From positions 2,277,870 through 2,341,869 of the forward strand of contig JAGGNK010015336.1 in assembly GCA_017590115.1 (NCBI GenBank): a stretch of 64,000 nucleotides of DNA, given 5' to 3'. Below, piece after piece: positions 12,111-24,747 of the stretch. The notes below the pieces were generated by a model, which saw only the letters and a list, made by a program, of their open reading frames with translations, made no database searches and was not told the DNA's origin. Source of the stretch: Montifringilla adamsi (Eukaryota; Chordata; Aves; Passeriformes; Passeridae). How positions within the stretch are numbered: position 1 is the stretch's first letter; the number at the start of each line of letters is the position of its first letter. Both the position numbers and the translations under genes were made by a program.

Positions 12111-15100
12111 TCTTTACAAAAAAAAAAGTAGATGCACAAAAGTCAAAGCAAGAACAACAAGTACTGAAACAAAACTGAGGGACTGACTCATGGGAAGAAA
12201 CATTAAAATTTAATGTAGTTAATTTGCCTTAGTGATTTTGGAATATGGTGAGAATTTGCAACAATGGAAAATATAAAATTAGACATGGCAGGTCAAACAT
12301 TTGGAGTCTAAACCAGAATGAGATGAAGAGATGGTGAGGATGGAATGGCTGGTAAGAGGAAAATATTCTCCCAAACAAGAGGAAAAGACTGGGAGGTTTA
12401 TTATGCAAATGCAATGACATGGTAATGTGGTTAAAAGCAAGTAAAATAATCATATTTTACCAAAGTTGATTTATAACTCAGACTTGGTCCAGAATTATAT
12501 AGAATTATGGAGTAGGAATAAATTGAAAAGCTGTATTCCAAATGACTCACAAATCCCACACATAAACTCACATCTGGACTGTGAAACCCACGGCCCTGTG
12601 ATGCATTTCAGGTTCTAGTAGAGCAATTCCTAGAGGTGTGGATAATAATGCTATCAAACTTCATCCCAACATTTTTTAAGAAACTGAGAGGATATCACAC
12701 TTTCACTGTTAATAGTTTTAAACCCCTACTTTGGGAATTAGAAGTTAATATGAAAGTACAGTTTGGTCAAGATGAGAGAGGAAGCATTGTCATCTTGTAT
12801 TTAAAGTAATCTGCATTTTATTCCAAATATCTGTGCCAGAGCTCAGAGATGCTCCTCTCCTGTGATTCCAGCCTAACTCAAGCCAAGGAGGTTATGGGCT
12901 GAAGAGTAAGAGCAGAAGTAAATCAATAATGTTCTAGGAAGAGGGAAGAGGTGAAAGTCCTGAAGTGAGATACTTTTATAACAAAATCAGACAAATTACT
13001 TCACCACAGCACCTCAGCCAGACAGGAACCTCTCTCCACAGCATCCCGACTGCACTGAGGCAGCACAATGGCCTTAGAGATAATTTTACACCTTCAAGTC
13101 TTGGGAAGTTTGCATGTATTCTTATTTTAAAGGATTGTTTTTCTGCATTCACCCTTACACCTGGCTCTCACAAGATTTGATGCAGGCCTGAGCCATTCAG
13201 AAATTACATAAAATCATTCTCAACCCAGAATGGGAGTCACAGCACAAGGAAAAGCTACAAATTCAACTATTTTAACGATCAAAGGAGTTTGAAAAGGCAA
13301 AATTCTTAAACTTAGTAAGTAATAACCTCTGTTTCAACAGAGGTCAGAAGGATTCTGTCACACTCCTGCTCGCATCACCAATGTCTCATTCCAGGCACAG
13401 TGAGTTGTTAATAAAACTTTGCTTGAGTTAGGGAATTACATAATCAAGCTTTCATCCCAGGGGAATTTTGTTGTGTTTTGGGTATCAGATGGTGAATGTA
13501 AAACAGAGTTTAAGACACTTTACAGGCATTTTGAGCCACAAGGAGTTCAAATGGCTCACCAAGAGCTGTAAGATGAGCAGATGACAGAATTCACTTTTCA
13601 TCACGGAAGTGAATAATATAAAGCTCAAAATTCTACTGCAACAGCTGCTGAAGACAGTGACCCCTGTGCTTTAGCACCATTTGTTTTGAGTGTATTTATC
13701 CTATAATTAGACAGCACAGTGTTCCCACCTTTTTATGCTGCAGTCGCCTACATTTATTTGAAGCTTTAATTTCCGCTCCCCAAGGATTTATCTCCATTGT
13801 CACACAGTTTATCGTGGATGTTCCATCACTGGTTATCTCTGAACAGCAGTAGGAAAGAATTGGCTTTGTCAAAATCCTGGTTCGTTGTTTTTTTTTGGGT
13901 TTTTTTTTTTTTCCCTACTTCTTTTTCTCTGTTTTGCTGACTTTATTTTTTATTATTATTCTCTTCTTCTCCCAGGTTTGCAATGTACAAGTGTATCCAT
14001 TGCTGGAAATAACCTTAGCTTTAATAGCCTCATTGATGAGGCCATAAGGGGGCACATAACCATTTAAATGAGCTTACCCAGAATGACTCGCTGCCAGAAA
14101 TGCTTGAAACATCCTGTGCATCTCTGCCTCCCTTTCAATGAGGGTCATTTTTTGCTTGCTGATTACCACAGATCACCTCATACAGCCATGCAAACTCAGT
14201 AAACTGATTAAACTTTGCTCTTTTTTATCCACAGCCCTAAAATATTCTTCAGATGCCTTGCTGAGAAATTCTAATGTAGCCATTTTTCAGACAGGGGACT
14301 GATACTGGCAGTGGCATCCAGAATATTGCTTTGGTCATTCATCTGAAAAATAGATGCAGGACTGGATTTGCCTATGTTTACCATAAGCATAAGGATGTCC
14401 ACTTCTAAATTCTTCAGAAATTTTAAATTCTTTAGAATGTCACCTGCATGACCCATCCAGTTGCTCCTGTCTTCATCCCACAAGCTCTCAGGAAGTGCAG
14501 GCAAGGTAAAGCCTCTTCCATGCTTCCCTTGACTTTCACTCACAGGGAAACAACCATCCAAAGATTTGGGTACCTGCAAATCTTCTGGGAATGCACATCT
14601 GCTAAGATCTGTTGTGAACCTACAGGCTGTTCTGTGGCTTAGCTCTGAGAATAAAACAGGCTGTAAGTGTGAAAAATTCAGCATCCAATCACTTTTGACA
14701 AAAAAAAAATCACTGCACTTCAGGTCCTCACTCATAAAATCTGATCAAAAAAGGGTGATCCTACATAAAAGGGGTGTTCTTGATTTGCAGTGGTTAAGTG
14801 AGACATGGGTGCTACCAAAGAGGAGATTAACTTTTTACTTTTTTGGTTTGAGTGGTGTGCAGTAAATTAGACCTGTGACCACATGGTAAAATGAGAGGGA
14901 GAAATGAATGTTCACTGGCCACTCACCATTCTGTGCCTAGTGTCATGTCCCTTAGATGAGTGAAGTTTATATCATACCAGAATATATACAAAAGAGAGCT
15001 GAAATAAATTATAGAAGCAATATTAATTTTTACCTTTGCTAAAAATAAAATAGTTAAATTTTTAAATATTATACTCCTTTTAAAGTTCTACATCTTTGCA

Positions 15101-16037
15101 TAAATAGTTTATACTCATTTTACATAAAACACACTCCTGCTTTGTTGCTGAATCATGTGATTATTTTTTCTTAACAGAATAAATTTGAGTATAATATATG
15201 TGGAATAGTGGCAATCCCCACACATCAAGTATCTTTTAATTTTAAAATACCACCAGACAACACTGAAAGTCAAATGCTGAATGTAAAATCCTTCATTCAG
15301 ACATGACAGTTCTCTTTGTCTCTTTTTTAGGTGCTTTGCCATACCACGCCATGCATTTTTTGGGGACAGCCTATTTAAATCCAAGTGCCAAAGAATTCCT
15401 CTCCTGTTAGGTTCCAATTAGGATTAGCCCTAACTGCACAGCTGGCTGTTCCCCTTTTATGAGGCTCATCTTGCTTTGCAGCCTGACTGCTGAAGGCTCA
15501 TTGCCTCTCCCTGGGTGTCAGATATAACTCGATGGGATGTGCCTTCAGGGGGTTCTTAACTCCCTGTTGGAAGAGCCAGTTGCCAGTGGAGGTTAGAGAT
15601 TCCAATATATTCGTTTTGTCAAGGCTGCGTTAAAAATAAACCAATCTCTGGCTTTGTGTGGAGAGGCTGAGGTGCCTTTCACATTCATGGCAACTTCCTT
15701 TTGATGTTTGCAGGAGGCTCCCTGTGATTTCAATATCACTGTTCACATTTCATTGAATTTAATTGCTTAATGCAGGACTCGTTATTGGCCTGGTGCTTCC
15801 CTGTCAGTGCTCTGCACTCTCCTCCCTGGGCAGTGGCAGCAGAAGCATTGTGCAGTAGCTGCTCACAGTGCCATTGATTGAGAACCAGGGCAAAGGGGCT
15901 TCCTTGCTCTTTTCATAGATTATCATGGTCCAGGTGTGACTTAAGATTGGTGTCTTTAAGTTAAGACTTATGTCTTTAAGTTAAGATGCTGCCCAACTGT
16001 GGTCTGAAGCTTTCTCACTTGTTTCTTCTCTCTGGTG
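12111..16037. other. No gene recognised; two small tandem or low-complexity patches
   Basis: AT-rich, with a T-rich patch at 13888-13970 and a 20-bp-spaced direct repeat at 15951-15986. The longest open frame (14271-14735, minus, 154 codons) shows no domain and no repeated or biased composition suggesting selection. I treat it as chance. Confidence 0.45.
15951..15986. repeat. Two copies of a 16-bp direct repeat
   Basis: The block tgtctttaagttaaga occurs at 15951-15966 and 15971-15986, 20 bp apart, with a partial related copy (gacttaagattgg) just before. Confidence 0.85.
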
Positions 16038-16312
16038 ATCAGCAACAGGACCTGAGAGAATGTCCTAAAGTTGTGTCAGGAGAGATTTAGGTTGGATATT
16101 AAGAAAGTATCACTCAGAGGGTTGTTGGGCACTGCAACAGTGGTCACAGCAGCAACCTGATGGAGTTCAAGGAGTGGAAAGTGTCTGAGGCCAAGCTGGA
16201 TGGGGCTCTGGGCAACCTGATACGGTGGAAGGTGTCCCTGCCCATGGCAGGGGTTGGAACTGGATGATGTTTGAGATCCCTTCAACCCCAAACCATTCTG
16301 GGGTTCTTTTGA
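16038..16312 (+). mobile_element. CR1-like LINE 3' end, sense on +
   Basis: Blocks seen: 'gagatttaggttggatattaa', 'gccaagctggatggggctctgg', 'gtgtccctgcccatggcagggg' and 'ccaaaccattctggggttc'. There is a diverged segment in the middle. Confidence 0.9.
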
Positions 16313-17756
16313 CCCCTAGAATTGGACCTACCAGCATCTTCAAGGGAGCTGACTATCAAGGACCACACAGGCTCTGCTCTCAGACTGCTTCATCCATTAC
16401 AGCTCTCACAAAAAGAACAACTCAAGCCAGGATGAACTGTGACAAAATCCCTGTAAAAGTGAATCCTTTACAGCAGAGTTTGGGAGCACAGCAGTCGAGA
16501 CCCTGCCACCAACGGGAGGCCCCACCAGCTAACAACAGCCTTCAAAGATGTCTTCATATAAAGAGATGGTTCTTTCATCTGTCTCCTGCCAGGGAAGCAG
16601 GTTAGGAGAAACTTAGCAGCACTTTTTTCTAAAGATGCTCAACAGGAGCCTTGCTGCAGAGATTGAGATGAAAATGGTCTCAGCTTCTCAGTGCTGGAAG
16701 GTTCAGTTTGGTGGCAGTCACTTTGCAGCCTCTCCAAAGCAAATCAGTGGCCTCATCCCCATTCCTGGAAGGCCTTGGTGGTTAAAGGTACCAATGATTG
16801 TGGCTGTGCTGCTGATATTGTTTGGAGAGGTGCCAGGGGATAAATTCTTTGTGCTTCTCAAAGGTTTTAGTGACTTTGAGAGACAGTGCAAAGTCTTGTA
16901 CGACCTTAGGTGAGACCTTAATCACTCATTAATTTTTTGAGCTTTGATAACACTTTCTTCCTCACAGATGAAATATGTGCACTTATATATGTCTATGTTT
17001 ATAGGCAATTTTACCCAAACTACATAAATTAGCAGTTCAAATTCAGGATGTGAAATGGGGAGGATATGACTGAGGATGTGAAATAAGACACACCACTCAT
17101 ACATTGAACAGGGATCTGGAACAAAACATTTCTCTCAACCATGAAAGATGTCCTTCCTCCCCATTTTTCATTTTCCCCTCTTTTTCATGTAGCATTTCTC
17201 ATAATCCATCACTTCAGCCTGCTCTGTCCATGCAAAAGAGACTGGGGTGAGTTCAGGGGCTCCCACTGTGCTCAGGGATGGTTTTTGCAGGCTGTGGAGT
17301 CCTCCCATATGCTGGGTGAAGGATTCCACCACAGCTCCCCAGTAAAATCAATACTGCACCTCCACAGCACGGCATGAGGTGTTTGTGGGCAGAAATGTAA
17401 GCCCAAGGTAATAAAGACAAAACTAACTTTCGATTCTTCTGGTTCTATCTCCCCTTCTGATTTATCTTGGGGGAGTTTCTGAAGTCTTTTAGAATGTAAT
17501 GCTTAAATCCATTTAGTATGGCAACTTTTAGTCTTAATTAACCTCATAGCTCTGCCTCTCCTGATGCTCCAGCTTAGATCCCCTCGTGCTTTGTCCTGTT
17601 TTGAGAGACTGGAGAAGGGGAAAGAGTTGAATAATCTATTCTGCTAAGTGAGAGCACTTTTAAACAGGCAGATACACAATGAGAGTTAAAGTGTCAAACT
17701 TTCATCCTGTTGTCTGCAGACAGAACTGGGAACTGCAGGAACAGTCAAGTTAATGG
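16313..17756. other. No gene recognised
   Basis: Includes open frames at 16225-16605 (which starts inside the CR1) and 16635-16913 without recognisable domains. The hydrophobic run at about 16790-16830 in the second frame lacks any supporting splice context. Confidence 0.4.
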
Positions 17757-17945
17757 AACAGAATCACAGAATCACAGAATCATTAAAGCTGGAAAAGACC
17801 TTTAAGATGATCAGATCCAACTGTACCCCAATACCACCACCATGATCACCATTAAGCAATGTCCTCAATGCCACAGCCAGATGTTTTTGGACACTTCCAG
17901 GGATGGAGATTCCACCACCAAGTGGTTTGGCTGGTGAACTTCACT
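17757..17945 (-). mobile_element. CR1-like LINE fragment, antisense
   Basis: Starts with a triple 'cagaatca' tail on the plus strand, then 'ttaaagctggaaaagacctttaagat' and 'acacttccagggatggagattccaccacc'. It is a diverged CR1 3' UTR. Confidence 0.88.
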
Positions 17946-20116
17946 ATATATTGTCTACATAGCCATGGATCTGCTCTAACACTGGGAAAAGCTATGGTGC
18001 CCTAACATTAAGGAATTTCTAGGTCATCTCCCAAAATGATAAACCTGTTGGGTTTAATTTCCAGACACCAGTGAGAATATTTTTTGTTCTGTTTTGTTGT
18101 TTTGCTTTTCCTTTGTGTTTTTTTTTTGTCTGCCTTTTTTTGTTGATTTTGTTTTGTTCTCCTTTTTTTACATATGTGATAATCATGGCAATGAAGCCAT
18201 GTTTGAATTGTTCCATGGGTAGCCTTCAGCTGAGATGTGAATGATTTCACCCAGCCATGAGAGGCTCATCCTGTTCCCACAGATATTCCAGACTCTAATT
18301 GTTTCCAACCAAAATGAGGATCAGCTGAGGGAAATGATGATGGCATTTAGGGGAGGAAGATTTTCAAAGGTGCAAAAGCACAAGTCTCCTTCTCACTGTA
18401 CACCAATGATTTATAACATTTTACACCTGATTTGGACCTTTGAAGTTCTCTTTTTTCTCCATTAAAAAAAAAAATATATATTCCTGCTGACTCATTCTGT
18501 GTAGATCCTTTACCCAAATAAACACTAAAACTCATAAGAAATCCACATGGCTACACAAGCCAATGTTTATCCATTTTCCAAAATAACTGGAACTCCAGAT
18601 GATAACTTGAAACCACCAGCATAACTCAAACAGCATCGAGGTAAATGCATCAGCTTCAGACTGAGAAGGAAAAAGATTGTGAGATCCCTCCTGGACCCCA
18701 AAGCCTTTTAGGCTGCAGTACCCTTCCAGATTTCCATTCCTTCTGTCCCTACCTGAGGTATTTCTGAACTTAAGCAGCTCTGCAGGCAGCACAGCAGCAA
18801 TAACCAATGATGGAGAGCTACAAAGTTCTGTGAAGAGAGCACTTGCAAAAGCCATAATCCTGGAGAAATAAAAGAGTTCCCCTATACTGTTTAGTAGACT
18901 GAGAATTTATGATTTTAGGTGCCTTTTTTTTTTTCTTCTCTCTATGCATAAAGAAAATGCACATCTTGTATTGAGGTTTCATTGGTTCGCACTCTTCCCC
19001 CAGTTCCTAAAGAGTGTGCTTAAAGTGAAAAAGATATTGCATGAGTGGAGTGCTGGCATTTTTCCCAGCAAGGATCTGAGCACTGGCAGTTTTCCTGAGC
19101 TAAGAGGGATATTTCTATTTTGTCCCTTTCTGTTTTACTTGAAGAAGGATAAAAAAAATGTGCAGCAATAAAAGGAATCAAGAAACCAACCAATCCTGCA
19201 GTTAATTCTACTTCCACTTCCTCCTATTTCACTCCAACACATGCTGCAGTTTCCAAGCCACTCTCTCATTTTCTCTGGATAACACACCTCTGTGTTGTAT
19301 TCCAGGTGGTGCCTGTGGAGACCAGCTGTTCCCAGGCCTGAATCTGAGCAAGCAGCTCCACAATCAAAAGGTTTTTCATGAGAATCATTCCATATCTGTG
19401 ATCAGCATCATTGCCTTCCTCTATATTTTGTTCCATGTTTCTATAACTTCCAGAGGCAGAGCAATTAGTCTGGCATGCAGCTTCTGTGTCAGGGCATCCT
19501 GTGAATTTTTACAGGCCTGCTTAATGATGTTTTCTGGTTTGTTCTCAAACAGTTTTCAAATAATTCCTGTCATTATAATTGCCCTTTTGGCTGCCACTGA
19601 GCTGGCTTTTTCAGGTGATGACTTTACAATTCCTCCCCCAAGCTGGAATAGATAATTTGAGTTCTGACAATAATTACACACTGTTTCCATATTTTTTCCT
19701 GTGCACCCATTTTTGTTTTTGTCAACAGTGAATTTTATTCTTTTGTGCAGTCATTGAGATAATTTGAAGACTCTTTAGCTCTAAATAACCTGAATAACTC
19801 TCCGTCAGCAGTAATTTTACCAGATCATTACCTCACTTCTTGAAAGAGCATTATGCACAGCACAGCCAAGGCTCCTGTTCATAATTTCCTCCACCATGAA
19901 AATTAATCACCTTGTTTCTGATCTCTTTTGTTTCTGATCTTTTCCTGACTGTTAGTTATCAACCTTTTCTCTTACATTGTGACAGCTTCTTTAAATGTGG
20001 GTGTGGAAGCATTTTTTTAGTGCAGGACTCTGTGGGAATCAAAGCCCCCTGTGCTGACCCCTTGTTCTTGCCTGTGCATTCTGGGCTCTGACTCTCTGCA
20101 TCTGACCCTCTGCTCA
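17946..20116. other. No gene recognised
   Basis: A T/G-rich low-complexity patch lies at 18080-18175. Two copies of ttgtttctgatct sit near 19912-19940. Small open frames are not supported. Confidence 0.45.
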
Positions 20117-20157
20117 TTTTTTTTTTAAAAAAAACCTTTTTTTTTTTTTTTTTTTTT
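20117..20157. repeat. T10-A8-CC-T21 homopolymer cluster
   Basis: Ten T, eight A, two C and twenty-one T in succession. The T10/A8 part can fold on itself. The exact length is prone to sequencing error. Confidence 0.9.
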
Positions 20158-21403
20158 CTGTGCTTCACTTACCCAGAAGTGCTGAAGATTCCTTTGAGAC
20201 ATTATCCTGCTGGATTGTCATTTAAAGTTTGTAACACCAAAATTACACCAGCCAGGCTGGGAGAGACTCACAAAAGGAGAACAGGCACAGACAGAATAAG
20301 AGCAAAGCAGAGGCTATGACAAAACCCCAGATAATGAACAGCATATGGAATTGCAAACTTGTGCTGATATGAAACCAGATAAACAGGCAGGGATGCATTT
20401 CCAGTAAATCTCCAAGGATATGATCTCCAGTTCTGCAGTCCATTCTGCTTACACTGCACACCCAGCTGTCTGAAAAATACATTGTTTTGCTCGTCCCAAT
20501 CTTGCCCTAAAACATCTGACGGGTTTTATAACATCAAGCTGAGTTTATTTGTCTGCTGGGCAGGAGCCCCTTTGGAAATCTAACAAGCTGAGTTATGGGG
20601 ACTGACTGGGTCAGTGAGATATTCCCTTTTCCTCAGTGCTATCAATGATAGAATAACAAGAATTTCAATAGGGCACAATGGCAATCAATGTAGGGACTCC
20701 TCAATTGAAAGGGAAGTCACTGAGAATTAAGCCCTGCACTCTTTCATTCTTAAAAACATCTGCTTTCACTTCCAAAATGTTTTAATTTGAGTTTTCATGA
20801 GTACAGGGCTGTTATTTTCCTACTGGAGGAAAATAACTGCACTGAAGGTACAGTACTATAAATAAAGGGTGTAAAAAATACATATTGTTTTCTTCCTGGT
20901 TGTTCAAATTCTGGGTAGTTTGTGTGTCTGGCAAAAAAAAGACACCGATGTATCTTGCTGTTTCCTATGTAAGACATTTTCTCTGATTAAAAATAATCTT
21001 CATTTTCAGAGTCAACCATCAACTTCAGAGGAACAGGGCTCAGGCTTTCTGAAGAGGCTTTTGCTTCTTGCCTTAACATGAACAAGTTTAAGGCATGCAT
21101 AAGGAAAAATAAAAACTTGAACAGGAATTCTGAACCCCTTTTGACAACAAACACATGATAATTACCTGCACCTCGAGCTCTCTGCTATTTTTAATAAATT
21201 TATTAGACCTATGGTTTTATTGTGGAAATGGAAAAGTCCACAATGGATTTTCAGTGTTTGTTGTGCTTGCAGTTGCTTTCAGTGCCTATTTCAAAACTTG
21301 AGTATCACATTGTTTTTACCTTGGAATGGGCAATACTCAGACAAAGTTGGTATAAAAGCAATTTATATGAAATTATTTGGAAGTCTGTAGTGATTATAAT
21401 GCC

Positions 21404-21408
<5 letters not shown>
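20158..21408. other. No gene recognised
   Basis: Unique AT-rich sequence; small open frames on the minus strand at 20243-20482 overlap one another and show no domain. Confidence 0.45.

Positions 21409-21434
<26 letters not shown>
21409..21434. repeat. Poly-T tract (26 T)
   Basis: An unbroken run of T that ends at gttacagg, so on the plus strand it resembles a pyrimidine tract plus CAG acceptor. No exon-like coding sequence follows; a CR1 fragment starts some 60 bases later. Confidence 0.93.
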
Positions 21435-21489
21435 GTTACAGGTCTAAATCAACAACTAGAAATCATTTTAATGTGTCATTGGACTCTCT

Positions 21490-21890
21490 GGATCATAGAA
21501 CACCCCAGGCTAGAAGGAACCTCAAAGCATCATCTGGTCCAAACTTTTCTGGGAAAGGGAGCCTTGGTGACTCCCTTTGGGACCCTGTCCAGCCACAGAT
21601 TGAAAGCTTCCAGGGACAGGGACTCTTCCATGTCCCTTTGGAGGCTGTCCCAGTGATTGGCTGTTCTCACTGTAAAAAATTTGTTTCTTCTCTCAAGATG
21701 AAACCTTGCCTGGTCCATCTTGTCTTCCCCATGTGCCTCCTTGTGATGAGAGAGCCTCTGCCCTCTTTGTAGCACCCTTTAAGTTCTTAAGTTCTTTAAG
21801 TTCTTAGCACCCTTTAAGTTCTAGAGTACCACAAAGAGCCTTCCCCTCTCCAGGAAGAGCAGGTCTAACTCCTCCAGTCCTTCCCTGCCA
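21490..21890 (-). mobile_element. CR1-like LINE fragment, antisense
   Basis: Begins 'ggatcatagaacaccccaggct', 'agaaggaacctcaaag' and 'ggtccaaacttttctgggaaagg', and continues to 'ccttcccctctccaggaagagcagg'. It is from a less common subfamily than most copies here. A 35-bp internal duplication lies at its 5' side. Confidence 0.8.
21771..21822. repeat. Short tandem duplication inside CR1
   Basis: The block agcaccctttaagttct occurs at 21771-21787 and 21806-21822, with a third ttaagttct between them. Confidence 0.9.
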
Positions 21891-24747
21891 TTTTCCTTAT
21901 TATTTTTCCACTTTTACAATAGTTATAATAAAAATAAGACTATATTTGATATTGTGCTGCTCCTGTTGGCACCTCTGACAATCTCCCACCACTATTGCAG
22001 TCTGTCCTGCTCTTTTTTATCCAGACTTCCATCCTGATCCCAGAAAGCTGCCCTTGATGCACTTCCACAATTTCCCACACCATGTGACTCTTTCCCCTGC
22101 CTTACAGGGCCACTTCACCACGAAACTCTCCTTGCAAACATCTCCAGCTCCTCGTACTAAGTGAGACTGATGTGAAATTAAGAACAGTTTGGGGAGGGTC
22201 TCTTCAACTTGTACACTCTGCAGCCCCATTTTTTTTAATTTTTTTTTTTTCTTGCATGGAATGTTAAACTTATGTTAATTAAAGCTGGAAAATGCCTTCT
22301 GCTGCAATTGAGTGTTTGCAGGATCTTTCCTCTCCTTCTTATTTTGGAGTCAGAAAACAAGTTTTACTGAGGGAAAAGCTGGAAAGGGCCCCATCAAGGG
22401 GAGTATGGGTGTTCCTTGAATTCCTTGGTGCACCAACCAACCTGAATATCATGACATCACCGAGCTCCTAGTCTGCCAAATTGGAATCAATATCACTTAG
22501 GACAACATTTCATTAGAATTTTATGTCCCTAATTATAATATATACTGCAGCTCGTGGAGGGCCTGTTCTCTGCTTGTCGATTCAAGTGCCCTTGCCAAGG
22601 TAACCTGTAAACTGCATTATATAGGATTTATTACATCATTTCCTTTGTGAATATAAGGTGATTATCACCTTCATTACCAGTCATAGATGTATGCACTATT
22701 GTATTTTAAGTGTATTAGTGCCTTCCACGTGGCACAGGGTAATTTACAATTACAATCGCTTCCCCTTAATCGTTGCACTACAGCCTATTAGCAAAATGCA
22801 TTTCCTAAGGCCTAGAAACATTTTTTTTAAATCATCCTTGAAACACAAGGGTTTTGGTTTCTTGATGGTTGATTGCTGTTTTAGTTTTACACTAACTCCT
22901 AAATTGTTTTTCCTTGTCTCCCATCACCCTTGAAAGCAGTGTGCTGACGGTATTACCCAGCAATCCTCACCTTCTTATGCTAGAAAACACAAAAAAAAAT
23001 CCAGGAAGACACTGAAAAATACCAAAAAATAAATTAAATTATTCCTTATCTTACACTTCCAAATGAATTACTCAATTCTGTGCCAAAATCACTTCAACTG
23101 CAAGGCATCTCCAGAGCAATTTTTAAACCAAACCTGGATGGGAAAGGAGTTGGTACGTCAGGGCCTGAGGTATTTTCTCAGTGTTTTAAAGCCCAAGGCT
23201 ATCAATTAATCATCACTGTCAAAATCTATCCAGAATGCCACTATGCTGATTCTTCCCAGTGGAATAGAGGAATAAAGGATAATATTATACAATCTGTGTG
23301 ATTTTTTTTTTCCTTTAACTTCATCTTTTGTCATCTCCCCAAATCAGAGGATGTCTCAGATATTTTTATACTTTTCTATAAGTAAAATTTACTATTTACT
23401 CTTCAATTTGTCAAGCCAGATTTGACTTATCTGTAGATTTGCTGCCCCTCAGGGGATTGGATCTTATCACAGAAGTTAAATGAAAATTTTTGTAAGTTCT
23501 AAATGAAAGAAAATTAAAATAGAATAGAATGATCTGTCCTCAAATTTGACCACTGGGAAAATATGCTGGAGTCTCTTAATGACCAAGAGCTTGACAAGTG
23601 AATCTGAAACACATATTTTTCCTGTGATCATCCATTTCATGTTGATTCAGAAGGAAGGAGACTGTATTTTGAATATAAACCAACACTCTTCCATCCATTC
23701 TTCTCAAGGGTTCCTGGCCAACAGCAGCAAGGAACAAAAAAATATGATCTAATTTGAGGCACCATTGATTAAATCCCTGGTGTAAATCCAGCTGAGTGCT
23801 TGAACCCAAGAACCCATCCTCGGGAGCCTTCAGCAGGACAGAGGATAGATCTTGACTTGTGGGAATGCTTTGGAAAGTGACAGTGACAGGAGTTTGGGAA
23901 GTGGCAGTGAGAGTGGCTCAGGAAGTGACAGCAGAGCTGAACAAGCTCTGAATTTTATATTGAGATCTGTGTTTCCCCATCAGAAAGTCTCTGGATGAGT
24001 GAAGTTGGACAAATGAGCCCAGAGTAGATATTCTGGTTCACTTATCTCCGAGCTGCAGTCTGCACTTAGCTGTGCAGCAGATTCTCTAATCTCTGTTTCC
24101 CCAGCATTAGAGTCGGGGAATGATGGGATGCTCAGTCAAGATTGCAGGACAGACTCTTCCTTTCTCTCCCTTTGACATTTAGAGATTCAATCCTTCCTAA
24201 TCTGTGTGTGTGTCTCACTGCCCACTACAAGATGGTTTAACCCTTTGTTAGACTCATTCAGCATTTTTGAAACAGGACTGAAAATAAACAAAAAAAACTA
24301 CCCAAAAATAGCAATCTGTTTGAATATAGACTTCTAAACTCTCTACTGATCTGTATCAGGCATGAAAGGGAAAGAAGGAAAAATTACATACAAAAGAGAA
24401 CTTGCACTGGGGACAATGCATTTTATTCACAGTTTTAAAAACTGGATCTGCGAATATTTCTTAGCTGGATCTTTGTGATGGATTTAGAGTGAGGGGTTGC
24501 ATCCACTCCAGATTCCCTTTTGCAAAAAGAAGCAACACAAGCCCTTTGTGGGCTTCACTGCACACAGGAACATGGAAGTGCTGAAGGAGAACTCACAGTG
24601 AATTGGGAAAACCATTACAAGTGACCTCCACTACTTCTAAATAGGATCAAGTGCCCCAGCCCATGAATGAAATACAGCCCTGCTCATGGCCAAGCTGAGC
24701 TGACTGGGGTTTCTCTAGAGCTCAGATGATCAGTACAACCTCATTAG
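21891..24747. other. No gene recognised; one stretch may be conserved non-coding DNA
   Basis: Mostly unique sequence. The 22500-22810 part is free of simple repeats and CR1 and has a mixed motif-like composition. Open frames at 22658-22933, 23080-23301 and 23546-23809 have no domain. Confidence 0.4.

Noticed and set aside
14271..14735. 154-codon open frame on the minus strand
   Set aside because: No domain, no acceptor/donor context and no composition unlike its surroundings; one frame of this length is expected by chance in 64 kb read six ways.
21409..21450. Poly-T followed by acag, resembling a splice acceptor on plus
   Set aside because: What follows is unique sequence and then an antisense CR1, with no coding frame that looks selected.
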